64,000 nucleotides of DNA from Nocardia sp. NBC_00403 (GTDB lineage Bacteria > Actinomycetota > Actinomycetes > Mycobacteriales > Mycobacteriaceae): NCBI RefSeq assembly GCF_036046055.1, contig NZ_CP107939.1:7130001-7194000 (forward strand), given 5' to 3'. Under the pieces are notes generated by a model. The model had not been told where the DNA came from, searched no databases, and saw only the letters and a list, made by a program, of their open reading frames with translations. Below are positions 33,306 to 42,987 of this stretch, piece after piece (position 1 is the first letter of the stretch; each line of letters starts with the position of its first letter). A program made the translations under genes and the position numbers.

Positions 33306-34448
33306 GTGGCGGCTGCGGGTATCGGACGAGTGACACTCGATCTACGGGTGCTCGGACCGGTGCGCCTGCTCGTCGACGGTCGCGCGATTGCGCTACGCGG
33401 CGCCAAACTCCGCGCCCTGCTCGCAATGCTGGTCATCAATCGGCGCAAGGCCGTGGCGAAAACAACTCTGGCCAAGGGAATTTGGGACGAAGGTCCACCG
33501 AGCCGGTCGGTCGATGGCCTCTATGCCTACGTGTCGAATCTGCGCACCATACTGCGCGGAGCCGGGGTGGACGACCGCACCGTCTTGCGCACGGTCGGCG
33601 ACGGATACCTACTCGACATCAGCGAAGACCAGTGTGATGTCGGCCGATTCGAACGCGCGCGCAACCAAGGGACACTGGCCCTCAGCACCGGCGACCTGGA
33701 GACCGCGGCGCAGTGTTTCGCACGCGCGCTGTCGGAATGGAGCGGCGAAGCCGTCGCCGGACTGCGTGTGCTGCGCTTCGCCGACAATTTCGCCACCGAT
33801 ATGGACGAGCGCAGACTGAATGCGATGGCCGACCGCCTCGACGCCGACATCGGTTGCGGGCGTGAGGGCGCGATCCTGGGCGAGCTGGCCGCCCTGACCG
33901 CCGAACACGCCGTGAACGAACGACTATGGCGGCTATTGATCACCGCGCTGTACCGCAGCGGGCGCCAGGCCGACGCGCTGGCCGCTTGTCTGCGCATTCG
34001 CCGCAATCTCGCCGACCAGCAGGGTATCGACCCCGACCCGAAAACGGTCGCACTGGAGGATGCGGTCCGCAGCCAGCAGACGCCGCCGACGCTCCCCTCG
34101 TCGCCTGGCGCGACGACCCGGGACCTGCCCGATCTCCGCCGCCAGGCGTGGCTGCGGGTCGGGGACGACGAGCCGATCGCCGTCCCGGCAGCGGGGCTGC
34201 GCATCGGCCGCGATCCGGACAACGACATCGTGCTCGACGACTCGTGGGTCAGCCGCAAGCACGCACGCATCCTGGCCAGGCCGGACGGCATGTTCATCAG
34301 GGACCGGGATTCGGCCAACGGGGTTTACCTGAACGGTTCCCCGATCGGCGCCGACACCGCCCTCTCCGACGGCGATGTGATCAGGATCGGATCCACCATG
34401 ATCCAGTACGAGATGCCCGACCGCAGGACCCCGAAACCACCTCGATAA
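33306..34448 (+). CDS. EmbR-like regulator: winged helix, BTAD and FHA domains
   Basis: A 380-residue SARP/EmbR-type transcription factor. Residues 8-100 are the OmpR-like winged helix (LDLRVLGPVRLLVDGRAIAL; LYAYVSNLRTILRG). Residues ~108-255 are the helical bacterial transcriptional activation domain (ERLWRLLITALYRSGRQADA). Residues ~290-370 are an FHA domain with LRIGRDPDNDIVLDDSWVSR and KHARI, then DRDSANGVYLNGSPI. FHA binds phosphothreonine, so activity is probably set by a Ser/Thr kinase, as PknH does for EmbR. No kinase is adjacent. It ends 72 bases from the convergent penicillin-binding lipoprotein, a possible target. Confidence 0.92.
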   Translation: MAAAGIGRVTLDLRVLGPVRLLVDGRAIALRGAKLRALLAMLVINRRKAVAKTTLAKGIWDEGPPSRSVDGLYAYVSNLRTILRGAGVDDRTVLRTVGDGYLLDISEDQCDVGRFERARNQGTLALSTGDLETAAQCFARALSEWSGEAVAGLRVLRFADNFATDMDERRLNAMADRLDADIGCGREGAILGELAALTAEHAVNERLWRLLITALYRSGRQADALAACLRIRRNLADQQGIDPDPKTVALEDAVRSQQTPPTLPSSPGATTRDLPDLRRQAWLRVGDDEPIAVPAAGLRIGRDPDNDIVLDDSWVSRKHARILARPDGMFIRDRDSANGVYLNGSPIGADTALSDGDVIRIGSTMIQYEMPDRRTPKPPR

Positions 34449-34520
34449 ATGTGAGCTCCGGCACATATCAAGCCCCTGATGTGGGGCCGGGCCACAGCTA
34501 TCGGTGTCGGCCAACGAGTG

Positions 34521-36308
34521 TCAGTACCCCGCGGGCAGCACCGTGAACATATCGCGGGTGACCGCTACCGCATGGTCGGAGCTGCCGCCCCTGACCAGTA
34601 ACGTGGCGAAGGCTATATCGCCTCGGTAGCCGACGAACCACGAGTGCGACCCACCGTCGACCTCGGCCTCTCCCGTCTTGCCGAACACCTCGCCCTGGTC
34701 GGCGATCCGTTCGGCGGTGCCGCCGGTGACCACCTTGCGCATCATCGTCCGCAACCCGTCGATCACCTCGGGTGCGATGGCCGGGCGTTCGCCCTCGATC
34801 GTGGTGGTGCGACCGGCGATCAAGTACGGCACCGGCGCCGACCCGTGCGCGATCGTCGCTGCCATCACCGCCATCCCGAACGGGCTCACCACCACCTTGC
34901 CCTGGCCGATTCCGTCCTCGCTGCGCTGGATCAGGTCGTCCGACAGCGGCACCGAACCCGAGGTGGTCGGCAGCCCGGCGATCGTATAGCCGGGTCCGAC
35001 GCCCAGTTTCGCGGCCGTCGTGTGCAGTGCGTCACCCGGCAGCTCGCTGGCCACCTTCGCGAACGAGGTGTTGCAGGAACGCTCGTACGCGGTCGCCATC
35101 GGCACCTCACCGAGAGTGAACAGGTTGTAGTTGGGAATCGTGCGCTCCCCGACCACAATTCGGCTCGGACAGGGCAGCAGTGTGTCCGGCGTGGCCTTTC
35201 CACTCGACATTGCGGCGGCCGCGGTGACCGTCTTGAAAACCGAGCCGGGCGGATACTGCCCCATGGTCGCGACCGGGCCGTCCTGGTCAGCGGCCTTGTT
35301 CTGCGCGACCGCGAGAATCGCGCCGGTGGAGGGGCGCAGCACCACCATCATGGTCTGCTCGGTGCGCGCATCCACCGCGCGCTGCGCGGCATTCTGCACG
35401 AACCGGTCCACGCTCAGCGAGAACGACGGCGCCGGCTGCGAGGCCACCTCGGTGAGCACATCGGTGTCGGCACCGTTGGCGTTCATCGTGACGACGCTCC
35501 ACCCCGCCTTGCCGTCCACCTCGGCGATCACCGTCTTGCGCACCTGCGCGAGCAGATCCGGCGCGAAATTCCGGTCGATGGCGACCATGTCCCATTGCTG
35601 GGTCACCGTCACACCGGGCAATCCGATGAGGTCCGCGCTCACCTCGTCGAATTCGTTCTCGCTCAACAGCGCAACGGTATAGGCGCCGTTGGTGGATCTC
35701 GCCGCACCCAGGATGGCCGCCGGGGTGAGCCGCTCGTCGAACCGATGCAGCGCCGTGGCCAGTGACGTCGCCACGAAGTCCTGGTCAGAGCTGGCAGTCG
35801 CGGTGAACAGGACACGGGAGACTTTGCCGGGCACCAGCACGTCGCTGCCGGACTGCTCGTTGACCCTGGCGCGGGGCGCGGGGTTGGCACGCAGGGCCAT
35901 GGTCTGGGTGTTGCCGAGCTTCGGATGGATATCCGAGGAAGTCCAGCGCACCATCCAGCGCCCGTCGCTGCGCCCCATCTGCAGCTGGCCGGTGTAGCGC
36001 CAGGTCCGGTTCTTGGGCAGCAGCCACTCGTAGGTGTAGTCGACAGTCGCGGTGTCGCCGGTAACCCTGGCCGCGCCGGTGTGCGCGATCAACTGCGCGG
36101 CTTGGAGCTGATCCCATGCGGAACTCAGTGCGGCGGTTGCCTTCTCGGGTTGGCTGGTGAGCTGTGCCGCCGTGTCGAGGTCGCGGCTCGAGAAAGCCGA
36201 GACGAAAGCATCGGCCGCGGGGACCGGCCCCTGCGGGCGCGCCGAACAGCCGGTTCCCGCAGCGGCGAGCACCGCGACGGCCAGCGGGATGAGCATGCGA
36301 GTCGACAT
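34521..36308 (-). CDS. Penicillin-binding lipoprotein (transpeptidase, Rv2864c-like)
   Basis: A 595-residue class B penicillin-binding protein that cross-links peptidoglycan on the outer face of the membrane. The lipobox AGTGC gives Cys21. Residues ~25-130 are the MecA_N-like NTF2 domain and ~150-240 a dimerisation domain. The transpeptidase has S356-V-F-K359, S411-C-N413 and K544-T-G. ATG 36308 gives a proper lipoprotein signal; the open frame upstream is not needed. It corresponds to Rv2864c (PbpLipo). The GNAT gene follows 64 bases upstream on the same strand, as in mycobacteria. Confidence 0.94.
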   Translation of the reverse strand: MSTRMLIPLAVAVLAAAGTGCSARPQGPVPAADAFVSAFSSRDLDTAAQLTSQPEKATAALSSAWDQLQAAQLIAHTGAARVTGDTATVDYTYEWLLPKNRTWRYTGQLQMGRSDGRWMVRWTSSDIHPKLGNTQTMALRANPAPRARVNEQSGSDVLVPGKVSRVLFTATASSDQDFVATSLATALHRFDERLTPAAILGAARSTNGAYTVALLSENEFDEVSADLIGLPGVTVTQQWDMVAIDRNFAPDLLAQVRKTVIAEVDGKAGWSVVTMNANGADTDVLTEVASQPAPSFSLSVDRFVQNAAQRAVDARTEQTMMVVLRPSTGAILAVAQNKAADQDGPVATMGQYPPGSVFKTVTAAAAMSSGKATPDTLLPCPSRIVVGERTIPNYNLFTLGEVPMATAYERSCNTSFAKVASELPGDALHTTAAKLGVGPGYTIAGLPTTSGSVPLSDDLIQRSEDGIGQGKVVVSPFGMAVMAATIAHGSAPVPYLIAGRTTTIEGERPAIAPEVIDGLRTMMRKVVTGGTAERIADQGEVFGKTGEAEVDGGSHSWFVGYRGDIAFATLLVRGGSSDHAVAVTRDMFTVLPAGY

Positions 36309-36372
36309 CGGCACCGATGGTAATAGCCAATTGCGAGCAAACGCCTGTGGCGCACCGACGTTCGGCCGAAGT

Positions 36373-37236
36373 TCAATCGAGCAGCACTGTGGCGAAGGTA
36401 GCGATCTGGCGGAAGCCGACCCGGCTGTAGGCCCGGCGGGCAATGTTGTTGTAGTCGTTCACGTACAGGCTTGCGGTCCGTCCGGAGGCGACCACCGCAT
36501 TGGCGACCGTTGCCGTGCCGCCGGTGCCGAGCCCCGCGCCGCGGCGTTCTGGATGCACCCATACGCCCTGGATCTGGCCGGTGCGCCGAGACAGCGAGCC
36601 GACCTCGGCCTTGAAGACGACCTCGCCGTCCTCGAACCGCGCCCACGCCCGACCGGAGCTGATCAGACTCGCGATCCGGCGACGGTAGCCACGACCGCCA
36701 TCGCCCGCACGCGGGTCGACGCCGACCTCCTCGATGAACATGGCGATGGCCGCGTTGAGATAGCGGTCCAATTCGTCGGGCCGGACCCGGCGGACCTCGA
36801 GGTCAGCGGTCGCGATCGCGGGCTGGCCGAGTGCGAGCAGCGGCTGCTCACCACGCACCTCCCGCTCCGGTCCCCAATGCGAGGCGAGCATCTCCCACAG
36901 CGGCAGCGCCAGCTCTCGACGCCCGACCACCGAGGAGCACACGCGTGGCCAGCGCACTGCCCGATCGGCGAAGGCGCGCAACGCGTCCTGATCGCCACGC
37001 AGCGGCACCATGTTCGCACCGGAGAAGCACAGCGACTCCGACGGGCCGCCACGACTCCATAGCTCGCCCAGCCCGCTACCGGTTTCCAGACCGAACTCCT
37101 GCAACCGCGCGGCGACCATGCACGAGGCGACCGGATCGGTATCGAGCACTCTCAGGACCTGTGCCAGATCCCGGTTCGCGAGCTGACGCGCGGGGGCAAA
37201 TTTCGCCCGTCGCGTCGGCTCCAGCAGACTCCGCAC
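36373..37236 (-). CDS. GNAT-family N-acetyltransferase with DUF4081 (Rv2867c-like)
   Basis: A 287-residue two-domain protein. The N-terminal half is DUF4081 (LANRDLAQVLRVLDTDPVAS, then CMVAARLQEFGLE). The C-terminal half is a GNAT fold with the acetyl-CoA loop VHPERRGAGLGTGGTATVAN and closing YVNDYNNIARRAYSRVGFR. The GTG at 37236 fits the family start and length (about 284 in M. tuberculosis). It sits between ispG and the penicillin-binding lipoprotein gene exactly as in mycobacteria. The acetylated substrate is unknown. Confidence 0.92.
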   Translation of the reverse strand: MRSLLEPTRRAKFAPARQLANRDLAQVLRVLDTDPVASCMVAARLQEFGLETGSGLGELWSRGGPSESLCFSGANMVPLRGDQDALRAFADRAVRWPRVCSSVVGRRELALPLWEMLASHWGPEREVRGEQPLLALGQPAIATADLEVRRVRPDELDRYLNAAIAMFIEEVGVDPRAGDGGRGYRRRIASLISSGRAWARFEDGEVVFKAEVGSLSRRTGQIQGVWVHPERRGAGLGTGGTATVANAVVASGRTASLYVNDYNNIARRAYSRVGFRQIATFATVLLD

Positions 37237-37294
37237 GAATGACAGCCTGCCACGAATCGGGCAGATGTGGTATGCCGATGCCGAATAGCAACAC

Positions 37295-38452
37295 CTAGCC
37301 GACCGTGACGACCGGTTCCCCCGCACCCGCGTCCTCGCCCATCTGCTCGGCCAAGCGCATGGCCTCCTCGATCAGCGTCTCCACGATCAATGCCTCCGGC
37401 ACCGTCTTGATGACCTCACCCTTGACGAAGATCTGGCCCTTGCCGTTGCCGGATGCGACGCCGAGGTCGGCTTCACGGGCCTCACCGGGACCGTTCACCA
37501 CACAGCCCATCACTGCGACGCGCAGCGGCACTTCCATGCCCTCCAGCCCGGCGGTCACCTCGTTGGCCAGGGTGTACACATCCACTTGGGCGCGGCCGCA
37601 GGACGGGCACGACACGATCTCCAGCTTGCGCGGGCGCAGGTTCAGCGACTGCAGGATCTGCCCGCCGACCTTGACCTCTTCCGCGGGCGGTGCGGACAGC
37701 GACACCCGGATCGTGTCACCGATGCCGTCGGCCAGCAGTGCACCGAACGCCACCGCCGACTTGATCGTGCCCTGGAATGCCGGGCCTGCTTCGGTCACAC
37801 CGAGGTGCAACGGGTAGTCGGACTGCGCGGCGAGCTGCCGGTATGCCTCGACCATGATCACCGGGTCGTTGTGCTTGACCGAGATCTTGATATCGCCGAA
37901 GCCGTGCTCCTCGAACAGGCTCGCTTCCCACAGCGCCGACTCGACGAGCGCCTCCGGGGTCGCCTTGCCGTACTTCTCCAGCATCCGCTTGTCCAGCGAA
38001 CCGGCGTTCACCCCGATGCGAATCGGAATGCCCGCGGCGCCTGCGGCTTTCGCGACCTCGCCGACGCGACCGTCGAACTCTTTGATGTTGCCGGGGTTGA
38101 CACGCACCGCCGCACAGCCCGCGTCTATCGCAGCGAAGATGTAGCGCGGCTGGAAGTGGATGTCGGCGATGACCGGGATCTGGCTCTTGCGCGCGATGGT
38201 GGCGAGCGCGTCGGCATCCTCCTGGCGGGGACAAGCCACACGCACGATGTCGCACCCCGAGGCGGTCAGTTCCGCGATCTGCTGCAGGGTCGCGTTGATG
38301 TCGTGGGTCTTGGTGGTGGTCATCGACTGCACCGAGATCGGATGATCGCTGCCGACTCCGACGCCGCCAACCACCAACTGGCGGGTCTTGCGACGTGGCG
38401 CGAGGACGGCCGCAGGTGCGGTCGGCATCCCCAATCCGATTGTGCTGGTCAC
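37295..38452 (-). CDS. ispG: 4-hydroxy-3-methylbut-2-enyl diphosphate synthase (GcpE)
   Basis: Iron-sulfur enzyme of the MEP isoprenoid pathway that converts methylerythritol cyclodiphosphate to HMBPP. The 385 residues begin at GTG 38452 ([13 protein letters not shown]). The TIM-barrel half carries [34 protein letters not shown] and [13 protein letters not shown]. The C-terminal half supplies the [4Fe-4S] cysteines in [12 protein letters not shown] and [15 protein letters not shown]. rip1 and dxr follow upstream on the same strand, so two MEP-pathway enzymes flank the protease gene, as in Rv2868c-Rv2870c. Confidence 0.97.
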   Translation of the reverse strand: MTSTIGLGMPTAPAAVLAPRRKTRQLVVGGVGVGSDHPISVQSMTTTKTHDINATLQQIAELTASGCDIVRVACPRQEDADALATIARKSQIPVIADIHFQPRYIFAAIDAGCAAVRVNPGNIKEFDGRVGEVAKAAGAAGIPIRIGVNAGSLDKRMLEKYGKATPEALVESALWEASLFEEHGFGDIKISVKHNDPVIMVEAYRQLAAQSDYPLHLGVTEAGPAFQGTIKSAVAFGALLADGIGDTIRVSLSAPPAEEVKVGGQILQSLNLRPRKLEIVSCPSCGRAQVDVYTLANEVTAGLEGMEVPLRVAVMGCVVNGPGEAREADLGVASGNGKGQIFVKGEVIKTVPEALIVETLIEEAMRLAEQMGEDAGAGEPVVTVG

Positions 38453-38618
38453 TTCCGGCTGCCTACTTTCGTGCGTTCTGGTGAGCCGTTCGCCTACCGA
38501 GCTTAGTCGCGCGGCAGCCGCTGACCCTGTGACGACCATGACATGTTGCTGTCCCCCGGTCCCCGCGACAGGGTACCGCGTCAGGGCGAACAGCTGAAGT
38601 GGGTCGGCGGTGTCGACG

Positions 38619-39821
38619 TCAGGGGAACAACTTGATGGGGTTGATGATGTCGGCGACCAGGGTGAGCACCATGTACGCACCGCCGATCACCACTGCGACG
38701 TAGGTCACCGGTAGCAGCTTCATGTAGTCGACAGGGGCACCGGGCGCGAGGCCCTTCAGGCCGCGGATGGAATTGCGAAGCTTCTCATACAGCACGACGG
38801 CGATATGCCCGCCGTCCAGCGGCAGCAGCGGCACGATGTTGAATGCGCCGAGGAAGAAATTCAGACTGGCCAAGACCAGAATGAACAGGTTCCAGAGCCC
38901 ACGCTCGGCGGTCTCGCCGCCGATCTTGCTCGCACCGTAGACGCTGACCGGGGTTTCCGGGTCACGCTCGCCGCCGGTCACCGCGGTCCACAGCGCCGTC
39001 ACCTTCTGCGGCATCTGAGCCAGCGACTGGAGCGTGCGCACGAACATGTCGCCGGTGAATGCACCTGCGGCCGGAATCGCAGCCAGCACATTGTATTTCA
39101 CGGGTTCGTAGTACTCGGAGCCGACGCCGACCGCGCTCACCTCACGTCCGGGCCCGCCATCGGCCGGATAGCGCGTCACCCGCTCCGGGTTGACCGGAAT
39201 GGTGAGAGTCTGCCCGTCACGTTCGACGGTGTAGGCGAACGGTCCGTTCTGCTTCTGGGTTTCGGCCTGGAACTCCGGCCAGGTCTTTACCTTCACCCCG
39301 TTGACCGCGGTCACCACATCTCCGGTCTGCAGGCCGGCCTGCTGTGCCGGGCCGGCGCCGCTGCACGCCTGCAGCGTGCCGTCCACATTCTGCTGCGCGA
39401 CGCAGCTCATCTTGCCGATGGTGGTGGCGGGCGGCTGATCGAAGCGCGGCAGACCCCAGCCGATAGCGAGGATGACCACCAGGATGAAGCCGAGCAGGAA
39501 GTTCATCGCAATGCCGCCGGACATCACCACCAGGCGCTTCCAGGTGGCCTGCCGGTACATCGCCCGGTCGAGATCCTCCGGCGCCAGCTCATCCAGCGCG
39601 GTCATGCCCGCGATATCGCAGAAACCACCCAGCGGCAGCGCCTTGAGGCCGTACTCGGTCTCACCGCGCCGGAAGGAGAAGATCTTCGGGCCGAAGCCGA
39701 CAAAGTAGCGACGCACCTTCATGCCGGTCGCTTGCGCGGCCCACATGTGCCCGCATTCGTGCAACGCGACCGATATCGTGATGCAGAGGGCGAACAGCAC
39801 GAACCCCAACGCGAACACCAT
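38619..39821 (-). CDS. rip1: Site-2 zinc metalloprotease, Rip1/RseP-like
   Basis: Intramembrane protease of 400 residues that cuts anti-sigma factors and other membrane substrates. The first helix holds the zinc motif H21-E-C-G-H25. A central PDZ domain lies near 165-260 ([20 protein letters not shown]). The third zinc ligand is in [16 protein letters not shown] near residue 345, and a last helix ends the protein. Start ATG 39821 gives the standard N-terminus. Position between dxr and ispG matches Rv2869c, which controls several sigma pathways. The ECF sigma factor at 42.1 kb has no visible membrane anti-sigma factor of the usual type. Confidence 0.95.
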   Translation of the reverse strand: MVFALGFVLFALCITISVALHECGHMWAAQATGMKVRRYFVGFGPKIFSFRRGETEYGLKALPLGGFCDIAGMTALDELAPEDLDRAMYRQATWKRLVVMSGGIAMNFLLGFILVVILAIGWGLPRFDQPPATTIGKMSCVAQQNVDGTLQACSGAGPAQQAGLQTGDVVTAVNGVKVKTWPEFQAETQKQNGPFAYTVERDGQTLTIPVNPERVTRYPADGGPGREVSAVGVGSEYYEPVKYNVLAAIPAAGAFTGDMFVRTLQSLAQMPQKVTALWTAVTGGERDPETPVSVYGASKIGGETAERGLWNLFILVLASLNFFLGAFNIVPLLPLDGGHIAVVLYEKLRNSIRGLKGLAPGAPVDYMKLLPVTYVAVVIGGAYMVLTLVADIINPIKLFP

Positions 39822-40120
39822 GTGGTTTACAGCCCTCCTGCATTGCGCAGCTCGCCTCGATGAAATGCGACCGCAGCCGCGAGTACCGCACGCACGCGTC
39901 CGGTGGTGGTCGCGAGCACTCCGACAACAGTAACCGGACCTCGACCGACCCTCACGGCTCAGTCTGCCAGGCCGCCGTAACGCGGCGCGCCCGATCCCGT
40001 CGAACCTGCGCCCATTGCGGATGCACCGACCTGCCTGCGCATCCCGAGTTGTCGGGCGTCGGCCCGCCTGCCGGACCGCTCGGCGCGGAGCGCGTCGGCG
40101 ATTGCCTGGAAGTGTGTCGG
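39822..40120. other. Spacer between dxr and rip1
   Basis: 299 bases with no defensible gene. Frames on the minus strand are Arg-rich shadows. No hairpin strong enough to call a terminator was seen, so dxr, rip1 and ispG may still share transcripts. Confidence 0.4.
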
Positions 40121-41260
40121 TCAGGCGTGGACGAGCGCCCTGGCATAGTCCCGCGCCCAGGTGTCGGCAGCCAGCACCTCGTGCAGCGTTTCGGGTTCGG
40201 CGCGCCACTGTTGCGCCGCGTCGACCGCGCGCGCAACGGTGCGCACGATGTCGGGGAAGCGAATGGCGCCGTCCAGGAAGGCTTGCACCGCAACCTCATT
40301 GGCCGCGTTGTAGACCGCCGTGACGCTGCCGCCCGCCATGCCCGCCTGCCTGGCCAGTTCCACAGCAGGGAACACCGCGTTGTCGACCGGCTCGAATTCC
40401 CACGTCGATGCGGTGCTGAAATCGCAGGCCGCGGCGGCGCCGGGCACCCGATCCGGCCAGCCGAGCGCCAGTGCGATGGGCAGCTTCATGTCCGGCGGGC
40501 TGGCCTGCGCCAGGGTGGAGCCGTCGGTGAAGGTGACCATGGAGTGCACGATCGACTGCGGATGCACAGTGACGTCGATGCGGTCGTAGGCAATGCCGAA
40601 CAGCAGATGGGTTTCGATCAGTTCCAGACCCTTGTTCACCAGCGACGCCGAATTCAACGTGTTCATCAAACCCATCGACCAGGTCGGATGCGCCTTCGCC
40701 TCGGCGGGGTTCACCGATTCGAGCATTTCGGCGGTCCAGCCGCGGAACGGACCGCCCGACGCGGTCAAGATCAGGCGGTCGACCTCGTCGGCCCGACCTC
40801 CGCGCAGGCACTGCGCGAGCGCCGAATGCTCCGAATCGACCGGAACGATCTGGCCGGGGGCCGCCGCACGCGTCACCAGCGAGCCACCAGCAACCAGCGA
40901 CTCCTTGTTCGCCAACGCGAGCCTGGTGCCCGACTGCAACGTGGCGAGGGTCGGCTCCAGGCCGAGCGAGCCGACCAATGCGTTGAGCACCACATCGGCC
41001 TCGGTGCGACGCACCAGCTCGGTCACCGCACCCGGACCACCGAGGGCGAGGTCGAGCTGCTGTGCCGCGGTCGGGTCGGCGACAGCGACATTGCGAGTGC
41101 CGGTCGCAGCCATCTGCGCGGCAAGCAACTCGGTGTTGCCACCGCGGGCGGCCAAGCCGACCACCTCGAACTTATCGGGATTGGCCGCGATCACCTCGAG
41201 CGCTTGGGTCCCGATGGAACCGGTGCTGCCGAGCAGTAGGACTCTCACAATGTCGGACAC
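40121..41260 (-). CDS. dxr: 1-deoxy-D-xylulose-5-phosphate reductoisomerase
   Basis: First committed enzyme of the MEP pathway; an NADPH-dependent reductoisomerase targeted by fosmidomycin. The 379 residues start with the NADPH fold [39 protein letters not shown] and [13 protein letters not shown] mark the central domain. The metal site is in [15 protein letters not shown] (Asp and Glu), and [11 protein letters not shown] forms the flexible loop. [20 protein letters not shown] and [12 protein letters not shown] complete the active site. Upstream of rip1 and ispG on the same strand. The C-terminus is shorter than in M. tuberculosis, where the extra residues are not catalytic. Confidence 0.97.
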   Translation of the reverse strand: MSDIVRVLLLGSTGSIGTQALEVIAANPDKFEVVGLAARGGNTELLAAQMAATGTRNVAVADPTAAQQLDLALGGPGAVTELVRRTEADVVLNALVGSLGLEPTLATLQSGTRLALANKESLVAGGSLVTRAAAPGQIVPVDSEHSALAQCLRGGRADEVDRLILTASGGPFRGWTAEMLESVNPAEAKAHPTWSMGLMNTLNSASLVNKGLELIETHLLFGIAYDRIDVTVHPQSIVHSMVTFTDGSTLAQASPPDMKLPIALALGWPDRVPGAAAACDFSTASTWEFEPVDNAVFPAVELARQAGMAGGSVTAVYNAANEVAVQAFLDGAIRFPDIVRTVARAVDAAQQWRAEPETLHEVLAADTWARDYARALVHA

Positions 41261-41346
41261 GGCCCCATTGTGGCAGGGCCTGCTGGCTACGACGACCGGT
41301 CGTATGCCACGATATCGACAAGTACTCGACCCACCAAGGAGCGATC

Positions 41347-41616
41347 GTGGCCGCCACGGAACTCGAAACCACCCACAGTGACAGCGGCGTCCTCACCCGT
41401 GTGGATACCGCCGAGGTTCCGTCCGCCGCCTGGGGTTGGAGCGGCGAGTCCCGCCGGACCTTCCGTGCCGCAGGCTGGATCGTCGCGTTGATCCTGCTGG
41501 CCATGACCATCGGCAACCACAAAGGCCGGGTCGAAGACGTCTTCCTCGTCGGCTTCGCTGTTGCCATCGCGGGCATTCTGATCCGCGACTCGATTCTGCG
41601 TCGCAAGCCGCGCTAG
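41347..41616 (+). CDS. DUF2631 domain-containing membrane protein
   Basis: An 89-residue protein with one or two transmembrane helices ([17 protein letters not shown] near 41 and [15 protein letters not shown] near 65) after a Thr/Ser-rich cytoplasmic start. A basic tail RRKPR follows. The GTG at 41347 has AAGGAG at six bases. DUF2631 proteins are small actinobacterial membrane proteins of unknown function; M. tuberculosis has one (Rv2876) in the same broader neighbourhood. It is divergent from dxr. Confidence 0.87.
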   Translation: MAATELETTHSDSGVLTRVDTAEVPSAAWGWSGESRRTFRAAGWIVALILLAMTIGNHKGRVEDVFLVGFAVAIAGILIRDSILRRKPR

Positions 41617-41795
41617 TTCCGCGCCGAGGCTGTTGCCGTCGTCGCCAACTGCGACGACGCGCCATAGTGACATTGCATCGAGGTGCGGGCGGCCACGGTG
41701 CCCCCCATCGAAATGCTCTGCCCCGCAGAGCAATAGGAGCCGGAACCGGCAGCCGCTACCCCGACACGGACAACCCGCGTCGGGGTCCGGCTGGA

Positions 41796-42089
41796 TCATT
41801 GCGATACAGGACCCTCGCCGCCCGCGCGGGAACCCGCGACCGTCAGTTCACAGCGGCCGTCGACGCAGGACCGTTCCAAACGGCCCATCGAGATGGTTTG
41901 AGCCAACCCGATCGCCCAGCAGGTCGGGCAACCACGCAACGCAACCAAGCCGACCGGTGCCAGTAGCAAGCTGATCGGTCCCGTCAGCGGTAGCAACGCC
42001 ACCGAGCCGATCAGGGCGCCGAATCCCATAGCCCCGCGGGCCAAGTGACGGGGCACCGACCTGCTGGAATAGCTCGGCTCGGCGGTCAT
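41796..42089 (-). CDS. Small cysteine-containing membrane protein
   Basis: A 97-residue protein with a hydrophobic segment (GALIGSVALLPLTGPISLLL, with LAPVGLVAL following) and then CPTCWAIGLAQTI and CVDGRCEL, i.e. CxxC plus CxxxxC. It follows the sigma-factor gene: a GTG at 42101 would overlap that gene's stop, and ATG 42089 lies eight bases after GAGG; I prefer the latter. Co-transcription with a sigma gene and paired cysteines make a redox- or metal-sensing partner possible, but it lacks the zinc anti-sigma HxxxCxxC motif. Function unknown. Confidence 0.65.
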   Translation of the reverse strand: MTAEPSYSSRSVPRHLARGAMGFGALIGSVALLPLTGPISLLLAPVGLVALRGCPTCWAIGLAQTISMGRLERSCVDGRCELTVAGSRAGGEGPVSQ

Positions 42090-42097
42090 TCTCGGCC

Positions 42098-42631
42098 TCA
42101 CATCGGATCCTGCAATGTGTGATGCACGGCGGACCTGGCGCGGTGCAGCCGCGATTTCATCGCCGCGGTGCTGAGGCCGAGTAGATCGGCGACCATGCGG
42201 CCGCTGTAGCCCTGTATGTCACGCATGATCAGCACGCGTCGTTGTTCGCCCGGCAGCGCCGCAATGGCCGCCGCGACCCGCTCGGCTTCCAGGCGATGCA
42301 TCGCCACGTCCTCCGCAGACACCGTGCCTTCGTCGAAGACCGGTTCGGAGCGGCGCGACATCAGCCGCAACTGGCGCAGACATTCGTTGCGAACGATCCG
42401 AAACATCCACGACGCCAGGGCCCCCGACGCGCGCAACGTCCCGATCTTGCGATACAGGATGATCAGCGCCTCCTGCGCAGCATCCTCGGCGTCCTCCGGC
42501 GTAGCACACAGCGAGTAGGCGAACCGCCGGACATGCGGATGCGCCCCCGACACCAGGGCGGTGATCGATTCGGTATCCCCCGACTGCGCCGCAGCAACCA
42601 GATGCTCATCCGGCCAGCGCACGTCAGCCAC
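42098..42631 (-). CDS. ECF-type sigma-70 family RNA polymerase sigma factor
   Basis: A 177-residue alternative sigma factor with only regions 2 and 4. Region 2 reads RRFAYSLCATPEDAEDAAQE then ALIILYRKIGTLR. Region 4 reads AAIAALPGEQRRVLIMRDIQ then GYSGRMVADLLGLSTAAMKS with the HTH. I use GTG 42631; the frame upstream is Gly/Cys-rich and unlikely to be coding. Next gene downstream is a small cysteine-bearing membrane protein that may act with it. Rip1, encoded 2.3 kb away, cleaves anti-sigma factors in mycobacteria, but a link here is only a suggestion. Confidence 0.92.
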   Translation of the reverse strand: MADVRWPDEHLVAAAQSGDTESITALVSGAHPHVRRFAYSLCATPEDAEDAAQEALIILYRKIGTLRASGALASWMFRIVRNECLRQLRLMSRRSEPVFDEGTVSAEDVAMHRLEAERVAAAIAALPGEQRRVLIMRDIQGYSGRMVADLLGLSTAAMKSRLHRARSAVHHTLQDPM

Positions 42632-42987
42632 GGGACCGCCCCCGCCTCCGCAGCACGGCAACACTGCACGCACAGACCGCAAGCACACCAACGACAATGG
42701 CGGCAATAATCACGACAACCTCCCGATCTCGTGCCGACGGTGTTGCCGACACAAGTATGAGAGACATAAGCGGTCGGAAAGGATTCTCATCCGATCACCG
42801 GCTCGGTGCTGATCAGTACCCGGGTATCGTTGGAACAACGCATGGGGGCGGCCATGACCGCGGCTGTTCGAGCACTCGGTCGATGGCTCAACGGGCGAGT
42901 TCGACTCTGTCGCAGGCCAACTGCTCGACCACCATAGGAAGCCCCGCCGGGCGACCTCGTACTCGGCAACCGACTGCACCGAGCGCG
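42632..42987. other. Interval between sigma-factor and LysR genes
   Basis: 356 bases, lower GC near 42700-42800. A plus-strand frame reads SHPITGSVLISTRVSLEQRM near 42796-42850, faintly like a heavy-metal-associated domain protein, and stops at 42933. It has no proper start and I do not call it. Confidence 0.4.

Noticed and set aside
42098..42101. GTG at 42101 as start of the small membrane protein
   Set aside because: It overlaps the sigma-factor stop, which is possible, but ATG 42089 has a GAGG at good spacing. Both remain open.
42796..42933. Fragment SHPITGSVLISTRVSLEQRM as a heavy-metal-associated domain gene
   Set aside because: Only one short block is suggestive. There is no start with a ribosome site and no metal-binding cysteines, so I left it as intergenic.
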